Source of the DNA: Tropicibacter sp. R16_0
Lineage (GTDB): Bacteria; Pseudomonadota; Alphaproteobacteria; Rhodobacterales; Rhodobacteraceae
DNA: 64,000 nucleotides
Direction of reading: 5' to 3'
NCBI RefSeq assembly: GCF_017743935.1
Contig: NZ_JAGHRE010000005.1
Span: 62,001 to 126,000, forward strand
Shown: positions 16,047 to 25,816 of the stretch, piece by piece
How positions within the stretch are numbered: the stretch's first letter is position 1
Layout: each line of letters starts with the position of its first letter
Made by a program: the position numbers and the translations under genes
Notes under the pieces: generated by a model
Told to the model about the DNA's origin: nothing
What the model saw: only the letters and a program-made list of their open reading frames with translations
The model's database searches: none

Positions 16047-18089
16047 ATGACCCAGCAAGCCAAAATCCATCCCAGCGTCTGCCCGCTGGATTGCCCCGAC
16101 ACCTGCAGCCTGAACATCACGGTCGAGGGCGACCAGATCACCCAGGTGAAAGGCTCGGACGCAAACCCCTATACCGCCGGAGTGATCTGCAACAAGGTCA
16201 CGCGTGCCTATCCCGATTTCGTGCATGGCGACAAACGCCTGACCCATCCAATGAAACGCAGCGGACCGCGCGGCAGCGGACAGTTCGAGCCCATCACCTG
16301 GGATGAGGCACTGGATATCATTCATGACCGCTTTGCTGCAGCCATTGCCGAGCACGGGCCGCAGTCGGTCCTGCCCTTCAACTATGCGGGCCCCCATGGG
16401 GAACTGGCGGGCGGCTCGATGGACCGGCGGTTCTTTTACAAACTCGGTGCGTCCCTTCTCAACCGTGGCCCGCTGTGTGGCGCGGTGCGGGGCACAGCCT
16501 ACAGCAGTCTCTATGGCGCAGCACCGGGCATGCCGCCCGAGCAGGCGGTGCATGCCGATCTGATCCTGGTCTGGGGCAACAATGTCACGGTGTCGAACCT
16601 GCACATGACCCGCGTGTTGAAAGAGGCGCGCAGCAATGGCGCCCGCGTGGTCGTCATCGACCCCAAGCGGATCAAGCAAGCCGAACAGGCGGATATGCAC
16701 ATCCACATCTATCCCGGGACCGACGTGGTCCTCGCCATGGCTCTGGCCGCCGAGCTGGAGCGGCGGGGTGCCCTGGACATGGAGTTCGTCGCCGAATGGA
16801 CCGTAGGGTTTGAAACCTACATGGAACAGGCCCGCAGCTATTCGGTCGAAGACGTCGAAACGATCTGCCGCATCTCGGCGCGCCAGTTCCATGAACTCGT
16901 CGATTGGATCATGGCGGCGGACGAGATGGCCACCTCGCTCGGCAACGGGATGGAGCGGGGGCGCTCCGGTGGTTCCGGCCTGCGGGCTGCGATGGCGTTG
17001 CAGGCGTTGACTGGCCAGCACGGGCGCTTGGGCGCAGGGGTGATTGCGAAATCCGGACTTTCGGTCCCCAAGACCACAGATATTCTGCAAGGCTCGCATC
17101 TGATCCCCGACGGGACGCGGGTGTTCAACATCGTGGATATTGCCGATAAGCTGCAGGACGAAACGCTCGACCCGCCGATCAAGGCGACGCTGATCTACAA
17201 CCACAATCCGGTGGCGACCCACCCCGATCAGGCAAACATGATCAAGGCGCTGATGCGTGAGGATCTGTTTGTGGCGGGCTGCGATGTGACGATGACCGAC
17301 AGCATGATGCTGTGCGACGTAATCCTGCCTGCCTGCACCCATTTCGAACATGACGATATTTTTGGCGCCTACGGTCAGAACTATTTGCAACGGGCAGCTC
17401 CGGTCATTCCACCAGTCGGGGAAAGCCTGCCCAATACCGAAATCTTCCGGCGGCTTGCGGCAAAGTTCGGCTTTGACGGGCCAGAGTTCCTGGCCAGCGA
17501 CCGCGATCTGATGGATCAGGCGATGGATGGCGCGCATCCGCAGTTGAATGGCCAGCGCCCCAGCGAGATCGCCGTGGACCGCGCCATCGGCATGAAGACC
17601 CGCGGTGGCACCGACATGATCATGTGCGACACCGTCAGCCCGGCCACACCAAGCGGCAAGATCGAGCTGTTCAGCCAGGATTTGCAGGATCGCTTTGGCT
17701 ATGGCGTGCCACGTTTTGAACCCATGCCGCAGAACCGGCGCTTTGCCCTGATCACGCCATCCTCGGCCAAGCGCACCAATGCCACCTTTGGCGGACATGC
17801 CGACAGCCTTGGACCCGAAGTGGTCGAGATGAACCCCGCAGATGCCCTCGATTTGGGCCTGCAGGACGGGGCAGAGGTCATGGTGTTCAACGGACAGGGA
17901 GAGGTGAGTTTCACCCTTTCCGTTACAGACGCGACGCGCCCCGGAGTGCTCTACAGCCCCAAAGGCACCTGGCGCGCCACGTCTAAAACCGGCCTGACCG
18001 CCAACGCACTGATCCCCGCAGGTATCCGCACCGATATCGAAGACGGCGCCTGCTACAATGAAACCTTTGTGGATGTGAGATGCAGCTAG
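16047..18089 (+). CDS. Molybdopterin-dependent oxidoreductase (DMSO reductase superfamily)
   Basis: 680 residues. The N-terminal [4Fe-4S] site has C12, C16, C20 and C48 (VCPLDCPDTCSL, then ICNK). The molybdopterin domains follow; C144 in GPLCGAVRG is a candidate Mo ligand. The C-terminal molydop-binding domain is near 560-675. There is no Tat signal, so it is likely cytoplasmic, like the soluble formate-dehydrogenase-like or thiosulfate-reductase-like members. The physiological substrate is not known, and no electron-transfer partner subunit is adjacent. It stands alone, divergent from dgoK, and ends at a strong terminator. Confidence 0.88.
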   Translation: MTQQAKIHPSVCPLDCPDTCSLNITVEGDQITQVKGSDANPYTAGVICNKVTRAYPDFVHGDKRLTHPMKRSGPRGSGQFEPITWDEALDIIHDRFAAAIAEHGPQSVLPFNYAGPHGELAGGSMDRRFFYKLGASLLNRGPLCGAVRGTAYSSLYGAAPGMPPEQAVHADLILVWGNNVTVSNLHMTRVLKEARSNGARVVVIDPKRIKQAEQADMHIHIYPGTDVVLAMALAAELERRGALDMEFVAEWTVGFETYMEQARSYSVEDVETICRISARQFHELVDWIMAADEMATSLGNGMERGRSGGSGLRAAMALQALTGQHGRLGAGVIAKSGLSVPKTTDILQGSHLIPDGTRVFNIVDIADKLQDETLDPPIKATLIYNHNPVATHPDQANMIKALMREDLFVAGCDVTMTDSMMLCDVILPACTHFEHDDIFGAYGQNYLQRAAPVIPPVGESLPNTEIFRRLAAKFGFDGPEFLASDRDLMDQAMDGAHPQLNGQRPSEIAVDRAIGMKTRGGTDMIMCDTVSPATPSGKIELFSQDLQDRFGYGVPRFEPMPQNRRFALITPSSAKRTNATFGGHADSLGPEVVEMNPADALDLGLQDGAEVMVFNGQGEVSFTLSVTDATRPGVLYSPKGTWRATSKTGLTANALIPAGIRTDIEDGACYNETFVDVRCS

Positions 18090-18115
18090 GGCAGTTCCTG
18101 CCCAGCTCCCTGCCT

Positions 18116-18152
18116 GGCGAGATTTCCGATGGTCCGGAAATCTCGCCTTTTT
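18116..18152 (+). terminator. Strong intrinsic terminator
   Basis: A 13-bp perfect stem, GGCGAGATTTCCG (18116-18128) with CGGAAATCTCGCC (18135-18147), has a 6-nt loop and is followed at once by five T. It ends the molybdopterin oxidoreductase transcript. Confidence 0.93.
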
Positions 18153-18154
18153 CG

Positions 18155-18865
18155 TCACGACATCAAAGCAGCCAAGGACTGTCGCTGTTGCCCCTGCTCG
18201 TCGAAATTCTCGGGCGCAAGCCACGTATTGAACCCGGCCTCGATCCGCGGCCAGTCCCTGTCCAGGATCGAAAACCAGGCCGTGTCCCGGTTGCGGCCCT
18301 TGTAGACAAGCGCCTGTTCAAATGTGCCATCATACGTAAACCCCAACCGCTCTGCCGCGCGCTTGGACGGCGCATTGAGTGCATCACATTTCCATTCGTA
18401 GCGGCGATAGCCCAGCTCTGTGAACACCCGTTTCATCATCAGAAACATCGCCTCGGTCGCAAGCGGCGTCCGTTGAAGGAGCGGAGAGAAAGCAATGAAC
18501 CCCACCTCGATCGTCCCAGCCTGTGGCGCGATGCGCAGATAGCTGGCCACGCCAACGGCCTGACCGGTCCTGGCGTCGATTATTGCGTGAAACAACGGAT
18601 CAGGGCTGAGCGCGGCCTCGGCCAACCAAGCATCAAACCCGGAACGGTCATCGACAAAGGGACCAACCGGCATATACGTCCAAAGCTGCCCCGTCTGGTC
18701 ATGACTGAAGGCGTCGAACAGGTCCGAACCGTGCCGTTCGGGGTTCAGACGCTCAACCCGGCAGAACCGCCCCTCCATCGGCGTATCGCCCGGCCGGTCG
18801 CATCCGGTCCAATTGGGCACCTCGATGCCGATGGGTTGTCCGTGTTCGTTCATCAGCTGCGCCAT
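18155..18865 (-). CDS. GNAT family N-acetyltransferase (RimJ/RimL-like)
   Basis: 236 residues from the ATG at 18865, which has GGAGAGGG just upstream; further upstream in-frame starts lack one. The GNAT core is seen in AIIDARTGQAVGVASYLRI, the TIEVGFIAFSPLLQRTPLATEAM segment (acetyl-CoA pyrophosphate loop) and NAPSKRAAERLGFTYDG. The last is typical of RimJ/RimL-type acetyltransferases acting on protein N-termini or small amines. It is divergent from the MocR regulator with a 94-base gap, so it may be a target of that regulator. Confidence 0.9.
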   Translation of the reverse strand: MAQLMNEHGQPIGIEVPNWTGCDRPGDTPMEGRFCRVERLNPERHGSDLFDAFSHDQTGQLWTYMPVGPFVDDRSGFDAWLAEAALSPDPLFHAIIDARTGQAVGVASYLRIAPQAGTIEVGFIAFSPLLQRTPLATEAMFLMMKRVFTELGYRRYEWKCDALNAPSKRAAERLGFTYDGTFEQALVYKGRNRDTAWFSILDRDWPRIEAGFNTWLAPENFDEQGQQRQSLAALMS

Positions 18866-18959
18866 GACCCTCTCCATTCCGCGTTGTCGATTGCGGGTTT
18901 GCACCACATTCGGCGCGCCGTTAATGTCCAAAGAACAACGATTTGAGCAGACCAATTCG

Positions 18960-20375
18960 ATGACCCAAACGCCCTCCATCGCCTTTGCCATCGACCGCGA
19001 GGCCCGCACGCCCGTATTCGAACAGATCTGCGATCACATCCGCCAAAGGGTCACGCGGGGTGATCTGCTGCATGGCGCGCGCCTGCCTGCCACCCGCGCG
19101 CTGGCGACGGAGCTGGGGGTGTCGCGCTCTACCGTGGTCACCGCGTACGAACAACTGGTGGCCGAAGGGTATCTGAGCAGCCTGCAAGGCTCCGGCTATA
19201 CCATACGCGCGATGGAAGGCGTCGAATTCACCGCTCCCAAACCGGCACCCACCAGCACAACACGTACAGAGGCCGCGCCGACCCGGCTGCCTTTTGCGCC
19301 AGGTTATCCCGACATGCGGCTGTTTCCCTATCGCCAATGGGCCAAGTCGGTGGCGCGGGTCTGCCGCACAAACCCGCAAGCCATGCTCTTGGGCGGCGCG
19401 GCGTTTGGCAATTTTGAGCTACGCCAGGCCATCGCCGGGCACGTTGCCGAGTGGCGCGGTATCACGGCCGACCCGGCGCAGATCATTGTCACGGCCGGCT
19501 CGGCCGACGCGCTGGAGATCTGCACCAGAACACTGGCCGAACGTGGTCAGGGTATCGGGCTGGAAAACCCCTGCTACCCTCCCTTGCGCCGCTTTGCCGA
19601 CGCGCGCGGGCTGGTGACGCATTTCCTTCCCGTTGACGAGCATGGCGCGCAACTCCCCCGCCCGGAACAGGACGTGCGTCTGTCAGTTCTGACCCCCTCG
19701 CACCAGTTCCCACTGGGAGGCGCCATGTCGCCTGACCGGCGGCAAGCCTTCATCACATGGGCAGATCGCGCCGGCGGTTGGATCATCGAAGACGATTACG
19801 ACAGCGAGTTTCGCTATGCCGGACGCCCCATTCCGGCGATGGCGGGTTTTGACCGGCTGAACCGAACGATCTATGTCGGCAGCTTTTCCAAGATCTTTTC
19901 CAACACCCTGCGCCTGGGCTATTTGATCGTACCCCAAGCGCTGACCGAGCGGTTCCAAAGCTCACTTGAACGCTTTGGCTTGCGCGCCAGCTATATGCCG
20001 CAACAGGCCCTGGCCGAGTTCATCCGCGACGGCGAATTCTATCGCCACCTGCGCCGGGTGCGCCGCACCTATGGCGAGCGGCGCAAGTATCTACTGGACC
20101 GGCTGACCCGAGACTTTTCCGACGTCGGCTCGCTGGTGGATCATCAGGCCGGGATGCAGGTCGCCTTTCACTTGCGTGAAGGGTTCGACGACACAACACT
20201 TGCCGCGCATGCGCAGAAGCTGGGTTTGAACGTCGACACGCTGTCGCATTTCTGCGCAGACGGAGCGGACTACAACGGCTTTCTCTTGGGCTATTGCGGC
20301 TTTTCCATCGAAGAGCTGGAAGAGGCCCTGACCCGCCTTGAACAGATATTCGCCCCCTCACACCGGAGCCGCTGA
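18960..20375 (+). CDS. MocR family regulator (GntR HTH fused to aminotransferase fold)
   Basis: 471 residues from the ATG at 18960. Residues about 15-85 are a GntR winged helix (GARLPATRALATELGVSRST). The rest is a class I aminotransferase-like effector domain with the PLP Lys in GSFSKIFSNTLRLGY and the DDYDSEFRY segment. MocR proteins sense PLP or amino-acid aldimines and regulate neighbouring amino-acid or vitamin B6 genes, often divergent ones. The PhzF gene starts within its stop codon (TGATG), so the two are coupled. Confidence 0.93.
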   Translation: MTQTPSIAFAIDREARTPVFEQICDHIRQRVTRGDLLHGARLPATRALATELGVSRSTVVTAYEQLVAEGYLSSLQGSGYTIRAMEGVEFTAPKPAPTSTTRTEAAPTRLPFAPGYPDMRLFPYRQWAKSVARVCRTNPQAMLLGGAAFGNFELRQAIAGHVAEWRGITADPAQIIVTAGSADALEICTRTLAERGQGIGLENPCYPPLRRFADARGLVTHFLPVDEHGAQLPRPEQDVRLSVLTPSHQFPLGGAMSPDRRQAFITWADRAGGWIIEDDYDSEFRYAGRPIPAMAGFDRLNRTIYVGSFSKIFSNTLRLGYLIVPQALTERFQSSLERFGLRASYMPQQALAEFIRDGEFYRHLRRVRRTYGERRKYLLDRLTRDFSDVGSLVDHQAGMQVAFHLREGFDDTTLAAHAQKLGLNVDTLSHFCADGADYNGFLLGYCGFSIEELEEALTRLEQIFAPSHRSR

Positions 20376-21202
20376 TGCAAAGCCGCCGTTTCATGCAAGT
20401 TGATGTCTTCACGCCCACCCCGACCCAAGGCAACGGGCTGGCGGTTGTGCTGGATGGGGACGGGCTGAGTGATCAGCAGATGCAGGACTTCGCGACCTGG
20501 ACCAACCTGGCCGAAACCACGTTCATTCAATCCGCAACCTCGCCGGACGCAGACTATCGTCTGCGCATCTTTTCGCTGTCCGGCGAGATGCTGTTTGCCG
20601 GACACCCCACATTGGGCAGCTGCGCGGCTTGGTTGGCGGCGGGCGGAGTATCGAAACGCACCGGCGTGGTGGTGCAGGAATGCGGGGTTGGGTTGGTCGA
20701 AATCGACCAAAGCGGCCCAATGCCTGCCTTTGCCGCGCCTGCAACCACGGTGGATGCCCTGGACCCGGACCAGGTCGAGCGCATCTGTGCAGCACTTGCG
20801 CTGCCTCGGGACCGGATCACCCGCACCGCGCGACTGAACAACGGCCCCACATGGCAGGTGATCGAATTGCAAAACGCCGATGACGTGCTGGCCGTGGCAC
20901 CGTTTGCAACCCGCGGGCCAGAGTTTCGCGGCGTTGCATTGCTTGGAGCGGGAGGCGAGGCGGACGTTGAGGTCCGCAACCTTGGCCCCGCCAGCTCCAT
21001 GAGCGAGGACCCGATCACAGGCTCGCTGAACGCGGCCCTTGCCTGCTGGAAATACGAAACCGGAGACTGGACCGGGCCAAAAGTGATCGCGCAAGGCACC
21101 TGTATCGGTCGCACGGGTCGCGTTTATGCCGATTGTCGCGAGGGCACCGTGTGGATCGGCGGCCAAAGCCACATTCTCATCGACGGCACGGTGACCCTGT
21201 AG
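20375..21202 (+). CDS. PhzF family protein (phenazine biosynthesis-like isomerase)
   Basis: 275 residues. The N-terminus (QVDVFTPTPTQGNGLAVVLD) and the FAGHPTLGSCAAWL segment are typical of the PhzF/DapF fold, with a catalytic Glu expected near residue 45 (NLAETTF). PhzF isomerases act on cyclic or amino-acid-like substrates, but most members, outside phenazine loci, have no proven reaction. No other phenazine genes are present. It overlaps the MocR stop by one base. Confidence 0.9.
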   Translation: MQSRRFMQVDVFTPTPTQGNGLAVVLDGDGLSDQQMQDFATWTNLAETTFIQSATSPDADYRLRIFSLSGEMLFAGHPTLGSCAAWLAAGGVSKRTGVVVQECGVGLVEIDQSGPMPAFAAPATTVDALDPDQVERICAALALPRDRITRTARLNNGPTWQVIELQNADDVLAVAPFATRGPEFRGVALLGAGGEADVEVRNLGPASSMSEDPITGSLNAALACWKYETGDWTGPKVIAQGTCIGRTGRVYADCREGTVWIGGQSHILIDGTVTL

Positions 21203-21203
21203 A

Positions 21204-21818
21204 TCACCCCTCGAGCGACACCCAAAGCACGGTTGCGTCCTCTTCGCTGGTCGAGACACAGCCGTGTCCCATGCCGCTGTCGTAATACACGGAATCCCCC
21301 GCCTGCATCTTCAGCGGCCGGTAGTGCTCTGTATAAAGTGTCAGCTCGCCGCTTAGCACGAACATGAACTCTTCACCGCGGTGTCGAACCCAGCTTTCAA
21401 ACTCGGTCACATCGCGGGCCTTGATAGTGCTGATGTATGGGACCATGCGTTTGCTGGTCAGTTCGCTGCACAGCAACTCGTGGTCATAGGTCGTGGTTTC
21501 CTTGTGCTCACCCTGCCCTTTGCGGGTGAAGTCGCGGCGGCCCGAGATATCGCTTTGTGCAGACTGCACAAACAGCTGCGGGGTTTCCAACTCCAGCGTC
21601 TGCATCAGGCGGCGGATGATCTCGAAACTGGGGCGGGTCTGGTTGTTTTCGATCTTTGAAAGGGTCGAGCGACCAATGGCTGCTGCCCTGGCCGCTTCTT
21701 CCAGCGTAAGGCCTTTTTCCTTACGCGCATCACGAATCATTTTCCCCAGAACTTCGCCATCCGGGGCCTCATTTGCCTCAATCGCGATACCGCTCTCTTC
21801 GATTTGAACTGGTTCCAT
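21204..21818 (-). CDS. XRE-type regulator with C-terminal cupin domain
   Basis: 204 residues. A helix-turn-helix lies at about residues 24-80 (IRDARKEKGLTLEEAARAAA, then STLSKIENNQTRPS) and a small-molecule-binding cupin at about 125-200 (RHRGEEFMFVLSGELTLYTE, and GDSVYYDSGMGHGCVS). This PuuR-like family regulates amino-acid or polyamine catabolism. It is divergent from the glycine-cleavage gene set and may regulate it (inference from position). Its 3' end abuts convergent phzF with one base between. Confidence 0.92.
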   Translation of the reverse strand: MEPVQIEESGIAIEANEAPDGEVLGKMIRDARKEKGLTLEEAARAAAIGRSTLSKIENNQTRPSFEIIRRLMQTLELETPQLFVQSAQSDISGRRDFTRKGQGEHKETTTYDHELLCSELTSKRMVPYISTIKARDVTEFESWVRHRGEEFMFVLSGELTLYTEHYRPLKMQAGDSVYYDSGMGHGCVSTSEEDATVLWVSLEG

Positions 21819-21880
21819 CGACCCATTTTCCTTGTTTCCCGCAGAGCTTAGCCACGACCTAGTTCATAGTCAAAATTTCT

Positions 21881-21898
21881 CAACAATAGTTTTTGTTG
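21881..21898. promoter_or_regulatory. Dyad between the XRE-cupin regulator and lpd
   Basis: CAACAA (21881-21886) and TTGTTG (21893-21898) are inverted repeats with a 6-base spacer in an AT-rich stretch. A second short dyad, GGAAA-ag-TTTCC, is at 21907-21918. Either could be bound by the adjacent XRE-cupin protein. Confidence 0.35.
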
Positions 21899-21993
21899 CC
21901 TATAGGGGAAAAGTTTCCTAAAGGAGTCACAACGCAGCATACAGGCGCATTCGGTGACAATCCGCCACGCGCCATCTCGGGGAGGAGACAGCC

Positions 21994-23376
21994 ATGAGCG
22001 CATTTGATCTGATCGTGATCGGTGGCGGTCCGGGCGGCTATGTCGCAGCAATCCGTGCGGCCCAACTGGGCCTGTCGGTCGCTTGCGTCGAAGGGCGCGG
22101 CGCCCTGGGTGGCACCTGCCTGAACGTCGGCTGCATCCCCTCCAAAGCCTTGTTGACCTCCTCGGCCAAGTTTGCCGAACTCTCCCATGTCTCCTCACAC
22201 GGCATCTCGGTCGAGGGGGTCAGCATTGATCTGGACGCCATGATGGGGCGCAAGGACAAGGTGGTTGGCGATCTGACCAAAGGGATCGCGTTCCTGTTCA
22301 AGAAGAACGGTGTCGAGCATATCGAAGGCTGGGCCAGCATCCCCGCACCTGGCCAGGTCAAGGTGGGCGGCGAGATCCATGAAGCCAAGAACATCCTGAT
22401 CGCGACCGGGTCCGAACCGACCCCATTGCCGGGCGTCGAAATTGATGAGGTTGACGTTGTCAGCTCGACCGGTGCGCTGGCGCTGGACGCGGTACCGGAG
22501 CATCTGGTTGTTGTGGGCGCGGGCGTGATCGGCCTTGAACTGGGTCAGGTCTGGGCCCGTCTGGGTGCCAAGGTTACTGTTGTGGAATACCTCGACCGCA
22601 TCCTGCCCGGCATCGACGGCGAGATCGCCAAGCTGTCGCAGCGCGCCTTGTCCAAGCGGGGGCTGAAGTTCCAGCTGGGCCGCGCCGTGAAGACCGTTGA
22701 AAAGTCCGACGCAGGCCTGTCGCTGACAGTTGAACGCGTGGGCAAAGACAAAATCGAGCAGATCGAAGCGGACAAGGTGCTGGTTGCCATCGGTCGCCGC
22801 CCGGTGACCCGTGGTCTGGGCCTCGAAGAGCTGGGGGTCGCCGTGAACGCACGTGGCTTTATCGAGGTTGACGGCGCATTCCAGACCTCGATCCCTGGCA
22901 TCTATGCCATCGGCGACTGTGTCCCCGGCCCGATGCTTGCTCATAAGGCCGAAGAGGATGGAGTTGCCTGTGTCGAGACGCTTGCAGGGCAGCATGGGCA
23001 TGTCGATTACAACACCGTTCCCGGCGTTGTGTACACCGACCCCGAGGTTGCCTCGGTCGGACTGACCGAAGAAGCGCTGAAAGAGGCAGGCACCGACTAT
23101 ATCAGCGGCAAGTTCACTTTCATGGCGAACTCGCGCGCGCGGTCGACCGGTGAAACCGACGGCGCGGTCAAGGTTCTCGCCACGCCCGAGGGGCAGATCT
23201 TGGGCGCACACATCTGCGGCGCCCATGGCGGCGACCTGATCGCCGAGCTGGTGCTGGCCATGACCAAAGGCGCCACCGTCGAAGAGGTTGCGCGCACCTG
23301 CCACGCCCACCCTGCAATGGGCGAAGCGGTGAAAGAAGCCTGCCTGGACGCGCTTGGTCGCGCCATTCACGCTTGA
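21994..23376 (+). CDS. lpdA: Dihydrolipoyl dehydrogenase (glycine cleavage L-protein)
   Basis: 460 residues. FAD-binding GGGPGGY is at the N-terminus, the redox disulfide is C42/C47 in GGTCLNVGCIPSK, the NAD motif is GAGVIGLELG, the FAD-ribityl motif is YAIGDC and the C-terminal catalytic His-Glu is in HAHPAMGEAVKEA. It reoxidises dihydrolipoyl-GcvH with NAD+. A GGAGGAG lies upstream. It heads the glycine island, 12 bases before lipA. Rhodobacteraceae normally have other lpd copies for 2-oxoacid dehydrogenases, so this may be the glycine-specific one. Confidence 0.95.
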   Translation: MSAFDLIVIGGGPGGYVAAIRAAQLGLSVACVEGRGALGGTCLNVGCIPSKALLTSSAKFAELSHVSSHGISVEGVSIDLDAMMGRKDKVVGDLTKGIAFLFKKNGVEHIEGWASIPAPGQVKVGGEIHEAKNILIATGSEPTPLPGVEIDEVDVVSSTGALALDAVPEHLVVVGAGVIGLELGQVWARLGAKVTVVEYLDRILPGIDGEIAKLSQRALSKRGLKFQLGRAVKTVEKSDAGLSLTVERVGKDKIEQIEADKVLVAIGRRPVTRGLGLEELGVAVNARGFIEVDGAFQTSIPGIYAIGDCVPGPMLAHKAEEDGVACVETLAGQHGHVDYNTVPGVVYTDPEVASVGLTEEALKEAGTDYISGKFTFMANSRARSTGETDGAVKVLATPEGQILGAHICGAHGGDLIAELVLAMTKGATVEEVARTCHAHPAMGEAVKEACLDALGRAIHA

Positions 23377-23388
23377 GGGGGACGCCAG

Positions 23389-24327
23389 ATGACCATCCAG
23401 CTTCGCCACCCCGAAAAGTCCAAGAAGGCCGACAGCGTGATCCCGCGCAAGCCCAAGTGGATCCGCAAGAAAAAGATCGAAAGCGCCGAGTACTATGAAA
23501 CCCGCCGCCTGATGCGCGATCACGGGTTGACCACGGTCTGCGAAGAGGCCGCCTGCCCCAACATCGGCGAATGCTGGTCGCAGCGCCACGCCACCATGAT
23601 GATCATGGGCGAAACCTGTACCCGCGGCTGTTCCTTCTGTAACGTCGCCACCGGTAAGCCCGATGCCCTAGATGTGTTCGAACCGGGCCGGGTTGCACAG
23701 GCCGTCAAGAAGCTGGGCCTGCGCCACGTGGTGATCACATCCGTGGATCGTGACGATCTGGAGGATGGCGGGGCCGAGCACATCGCCCAAACCATCCGCG
23801 CCGTGCGCCACCAGAACCCCAACACTACGATCGAGGTTCTGACCCCCGATTTCCTTGGCAAGGGCGACGCCGAACAAGCCGTGTTCGAAGCCGCGCCGGA
23901 TGTGTTCAACCACAACCTGGAAACCGTGCCGCACCTCTATCCGCGCGTGCGCCCCGGTGCCCGCTACTATACCTCGCTGCGCCTGTTGGATGATGCCAAA
24001 CGCGCCAACCCGCAGGTGTTCACAAAGTCCGGCCTGATGGTCGGCCTGGGCGAGACAATGAATGATGTGCGTCAGGTCATGGACGACCTGCGCGCAGCAG
24101 GGGTCGATTTTCTGACCGTCGGCCAGTACCTGCAGCCCACCCCCAAACACCACCCGATCGACCGGTTCTGGACGCCTGAGGAGTTCGCCCAGCTGGAACA
24201 GATCGCAAAGGGCAAGGGATTCCTCGGCGTGTCCGCCACGCCGTTGACCAGATCCTCGTTCCACGCGGACGAAGATTTTGCCGCCTTGAAACAGGCCCGC
24301 CAACAGACGCTTGCGTCCGGCTCCTGA
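23389..24327 (+). CDS. lipA: Lipoyl synthase
   Basis: 312 residues. The auxiliary [4Fe-4S] cluster cysteines are C51, C56 and C62 ([12 protein letters not shown]), the radical SAM cysteines are C77, C81 and C84 (CTRGCSFC), and the C-terminal RSSFH supplies the serine ligand. It inserts two sulfurs into octanoyl-protein to form lipoyl groups, required by GcvH. It lies between lpd and the glycine symporter, 12 bases after lpd, so it is clearly part of this operon. lipB is not in the window. Confidence 0.96.
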   Translation: MTIQLRHPEKSKKADSVIPRKPKWIRKKKIESAEYYETRRLMRDHGLTTVCEEAACPNIGECWSQRHATMMIMGETCTRGCSFCNVATGKPDALDVFEPGRVAQAVKKLGLRHVVITSVDRDDLEDGGAEHIAQTIRAVRHQNPNTTIEVLTPDFLGKGDAEQAVFEAAPDVFNHNLETVPHLYPRVRPGARYYTSLRLLDDAKRANPQVFTKSGLMVGLGETMNDVRQVMDDLRAAGVDFLTVGQYLQPTPKHHPIDRFWTPEEFAQLEQIAKGKGFLGVSATPLTRSSFHADEDFAALKQARQQTLASGS

Positions 24328-24367
24328 ACCTCAAGGCATACGACCAGACGCAAATGGGAGGGAAACC

Positions 24368-25741
24368 ATGGAAGCGTTAAATTCAATCGTAGGAGCCATC
24401 AATGGCGTCGTTTGGGGGCCACTGATGCTGGTTCTCATCCTTGGCGTCGGCTTCTTCCTGCAGGTTGGCCTGAAGTTCATGCCGATCCTGAAACTGGGCA
24501 CGGGCTTCAGCCTGCTGTTCAAAGGCCGTGAAGGCCAAGGCGAAGGCCAGATCAGCCCGTTCAACGCGCTGATGACCTCGCTGTCGGCCACTATTGGCAC
24601 AGGGAACATCGCCGGTGTTGCCACCGCTGTCTTCCTGGGCGGTCCGGGCGCCTTGTTCTGGATGTGGATGACCGCCCTGGTGGGCATGGCCACCAAATAT
24701 GCCGAAGCTGTCTGTGCCGTGAAATATCGCGAGACCGATGAGCTGGGCAACTTTGTTGGTGGTCCGATGTACTATATCAAAAACGGACTGAGCTCGTCGT
24801 GGTACTGGCTGGCACCGGCGTTTGCCCTGTTCGGCGCGATCGCGGCGTTCGGCATCGGCAACGGCGTGCAGGCCAACGGTGTGGCACAGGTTCTGGACAG
24901 CAACTTTGGCGTCAACACATCCGTGACTGGCGTTGTCCTGATGGTTCTGACCGCAGCCGTTATCCTGGGCGGCATCACTCGCATCGGCGCAGTAGCCGGT
25001 AAACTGGTGCCCTTCATGGCCGTCAGCTACATCATCGCGGGTCTGCTGGTTCTGCTGATCAACATCGGCGCCATCGGCGACGCGCTGAGCCTGGTGTTCA
25101 CTCACGCCTTTACCCCGTCGGCAGCCGAAGGTGGCTTTGCCGGTGCAGCCGTCTGGGCCGCGATCCGCTTTGGTGTGGCCCGTGGCGTGTTCTCGAACGA
25201 GGCAGGTCTGGGTTCCGCCCCGATCGCACACGCTGCTGCTTCGACCGCAGGTCCGGTAAACCAGGGTCTGGTTGCGATGCTGGGTACCTTCATCGACACC
25301 ATCATCGTCTGCTCGATCACCGGTCTGGCCATCATCGCCTCGGGCGTGTGGACCTCGGGTGAATCCGGTGCGGCGCTGACCTCGCTGGCCTTTGAAACCT
25401 CGCTGCCGGGCATCGGTGGTGCATTGATCGCCATCGCTCTGTCGATCTTTGCCTTCACCACCATCCTGGGCTGGTCGTTCTACGGCGAAAAATGCGTGGG
25501 CTTCTTCTTTGGCGCCAAGGCGCTGATGCCCTACCGCGTGCTGTGGATCGTCGCGATCTACTTTGGTGCGACAGCCGATCTGGGCTTTGTCTGGCTGCTG
25601 GCCGACACGCTGAACGCCATGATGGCGATCCCGAACCTGATCGCTCTCGCCCTGCTCAGCCCGGTTGTCTTCAAGCTGACCCGCGAATTCTTCGCCTCTG
25701 GCGGAGCCTCGGAAAGCGGCGACAGCACGGCTGCTGAGTAA
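24368..25741 (+). CDS. Alanine/glycine:cation symporter (AGCS family)
   Basis: 457 residues from the ATG at 24368 with GGGAGGG upstream; the frame stays open 57 bases earlier without a good start. It is very hydrophobic with about 10-11 membrane helices. AGCS signatures are in SATIGTGNIAGVATAVFLGG and FSNEAGLGSAPIAHAAA. It takes up glycine or alanine with Na+ or H+. Its place between lipA and the gcv genes points to glycine as the substrate (inference). Confidence 0.94.
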   Translation: MEALNSIVGAINGVVWGPLMLVLILGVGFFLQVGLKFMPILKLGTGFSLLFKGREGQGEGQISPFNALMTSLSATIGTGNIAGVATAVFLGGPGALFWMWMTALVGMATKYAEAVCAVKYRETDELGNFVGGPMYYIKNGLSSSWYWLAPAFALFGAIAAFGIGNGVQANGVAQVLDSNFGVNTSVTGVVLMVLTAAVILGGITRIGAVAGKLVPFMAVSYIIAGLLVLLINIGAIGDALSLVFTHAFTPSAAEGGFAGAAVWAAIRFGVARGVFSNEAGLGSAPIAHAAASTAGPVNQGLVAMLGTFIDTIIVCSITGLAIIASGVWTSGESGAALTSLAFETSLPGIGGALIAIALSIFAFTTILGWSFYGEKCVGFFFGAKALMPYRVLWIVAIYFGATADLGFVWLLADTLNAMMAIPNLIALALLSPVVFKLTREFFASGGASESGDSTAAE

Positions 25742-25753
25742 CACAAACCCTTC

Positions 25754-25778
25754 GAGAGGGCCGCGCCCCGGCCCTCTC
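25754..25778 (+). terminator. Stem-loop after the symporter, no T-run
   Basis: GAGAGGGCCG (25754-25763) and CGGCCCTCTC (25769-25778) form a perfect 10-bp stem with a 5-nt loop. No T-run follows, so it may be a partial terminator or an mRNA stabiliser that protects the lpd-lipA-symporter part of the transcript. Confidence 0.55.
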
Positions 25779-25816
25779 ATCCCAAACAGAATTCTTGCCT
25801 CGTGAGGAGACGACAG

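Noticed and set aside
16014-18224. 736-codon antisense frame opposite the molybdopterin enzyme
   Set aside because: It runs through the terminator at 18116-18152 and the real gene carries all Fe-S and Mo motifs.
21819-21993. Glycine riboswitch before lpd
   Set aside because: The leader is short and lacks the conserved paired aptamer cores; none was found before gcvT either.
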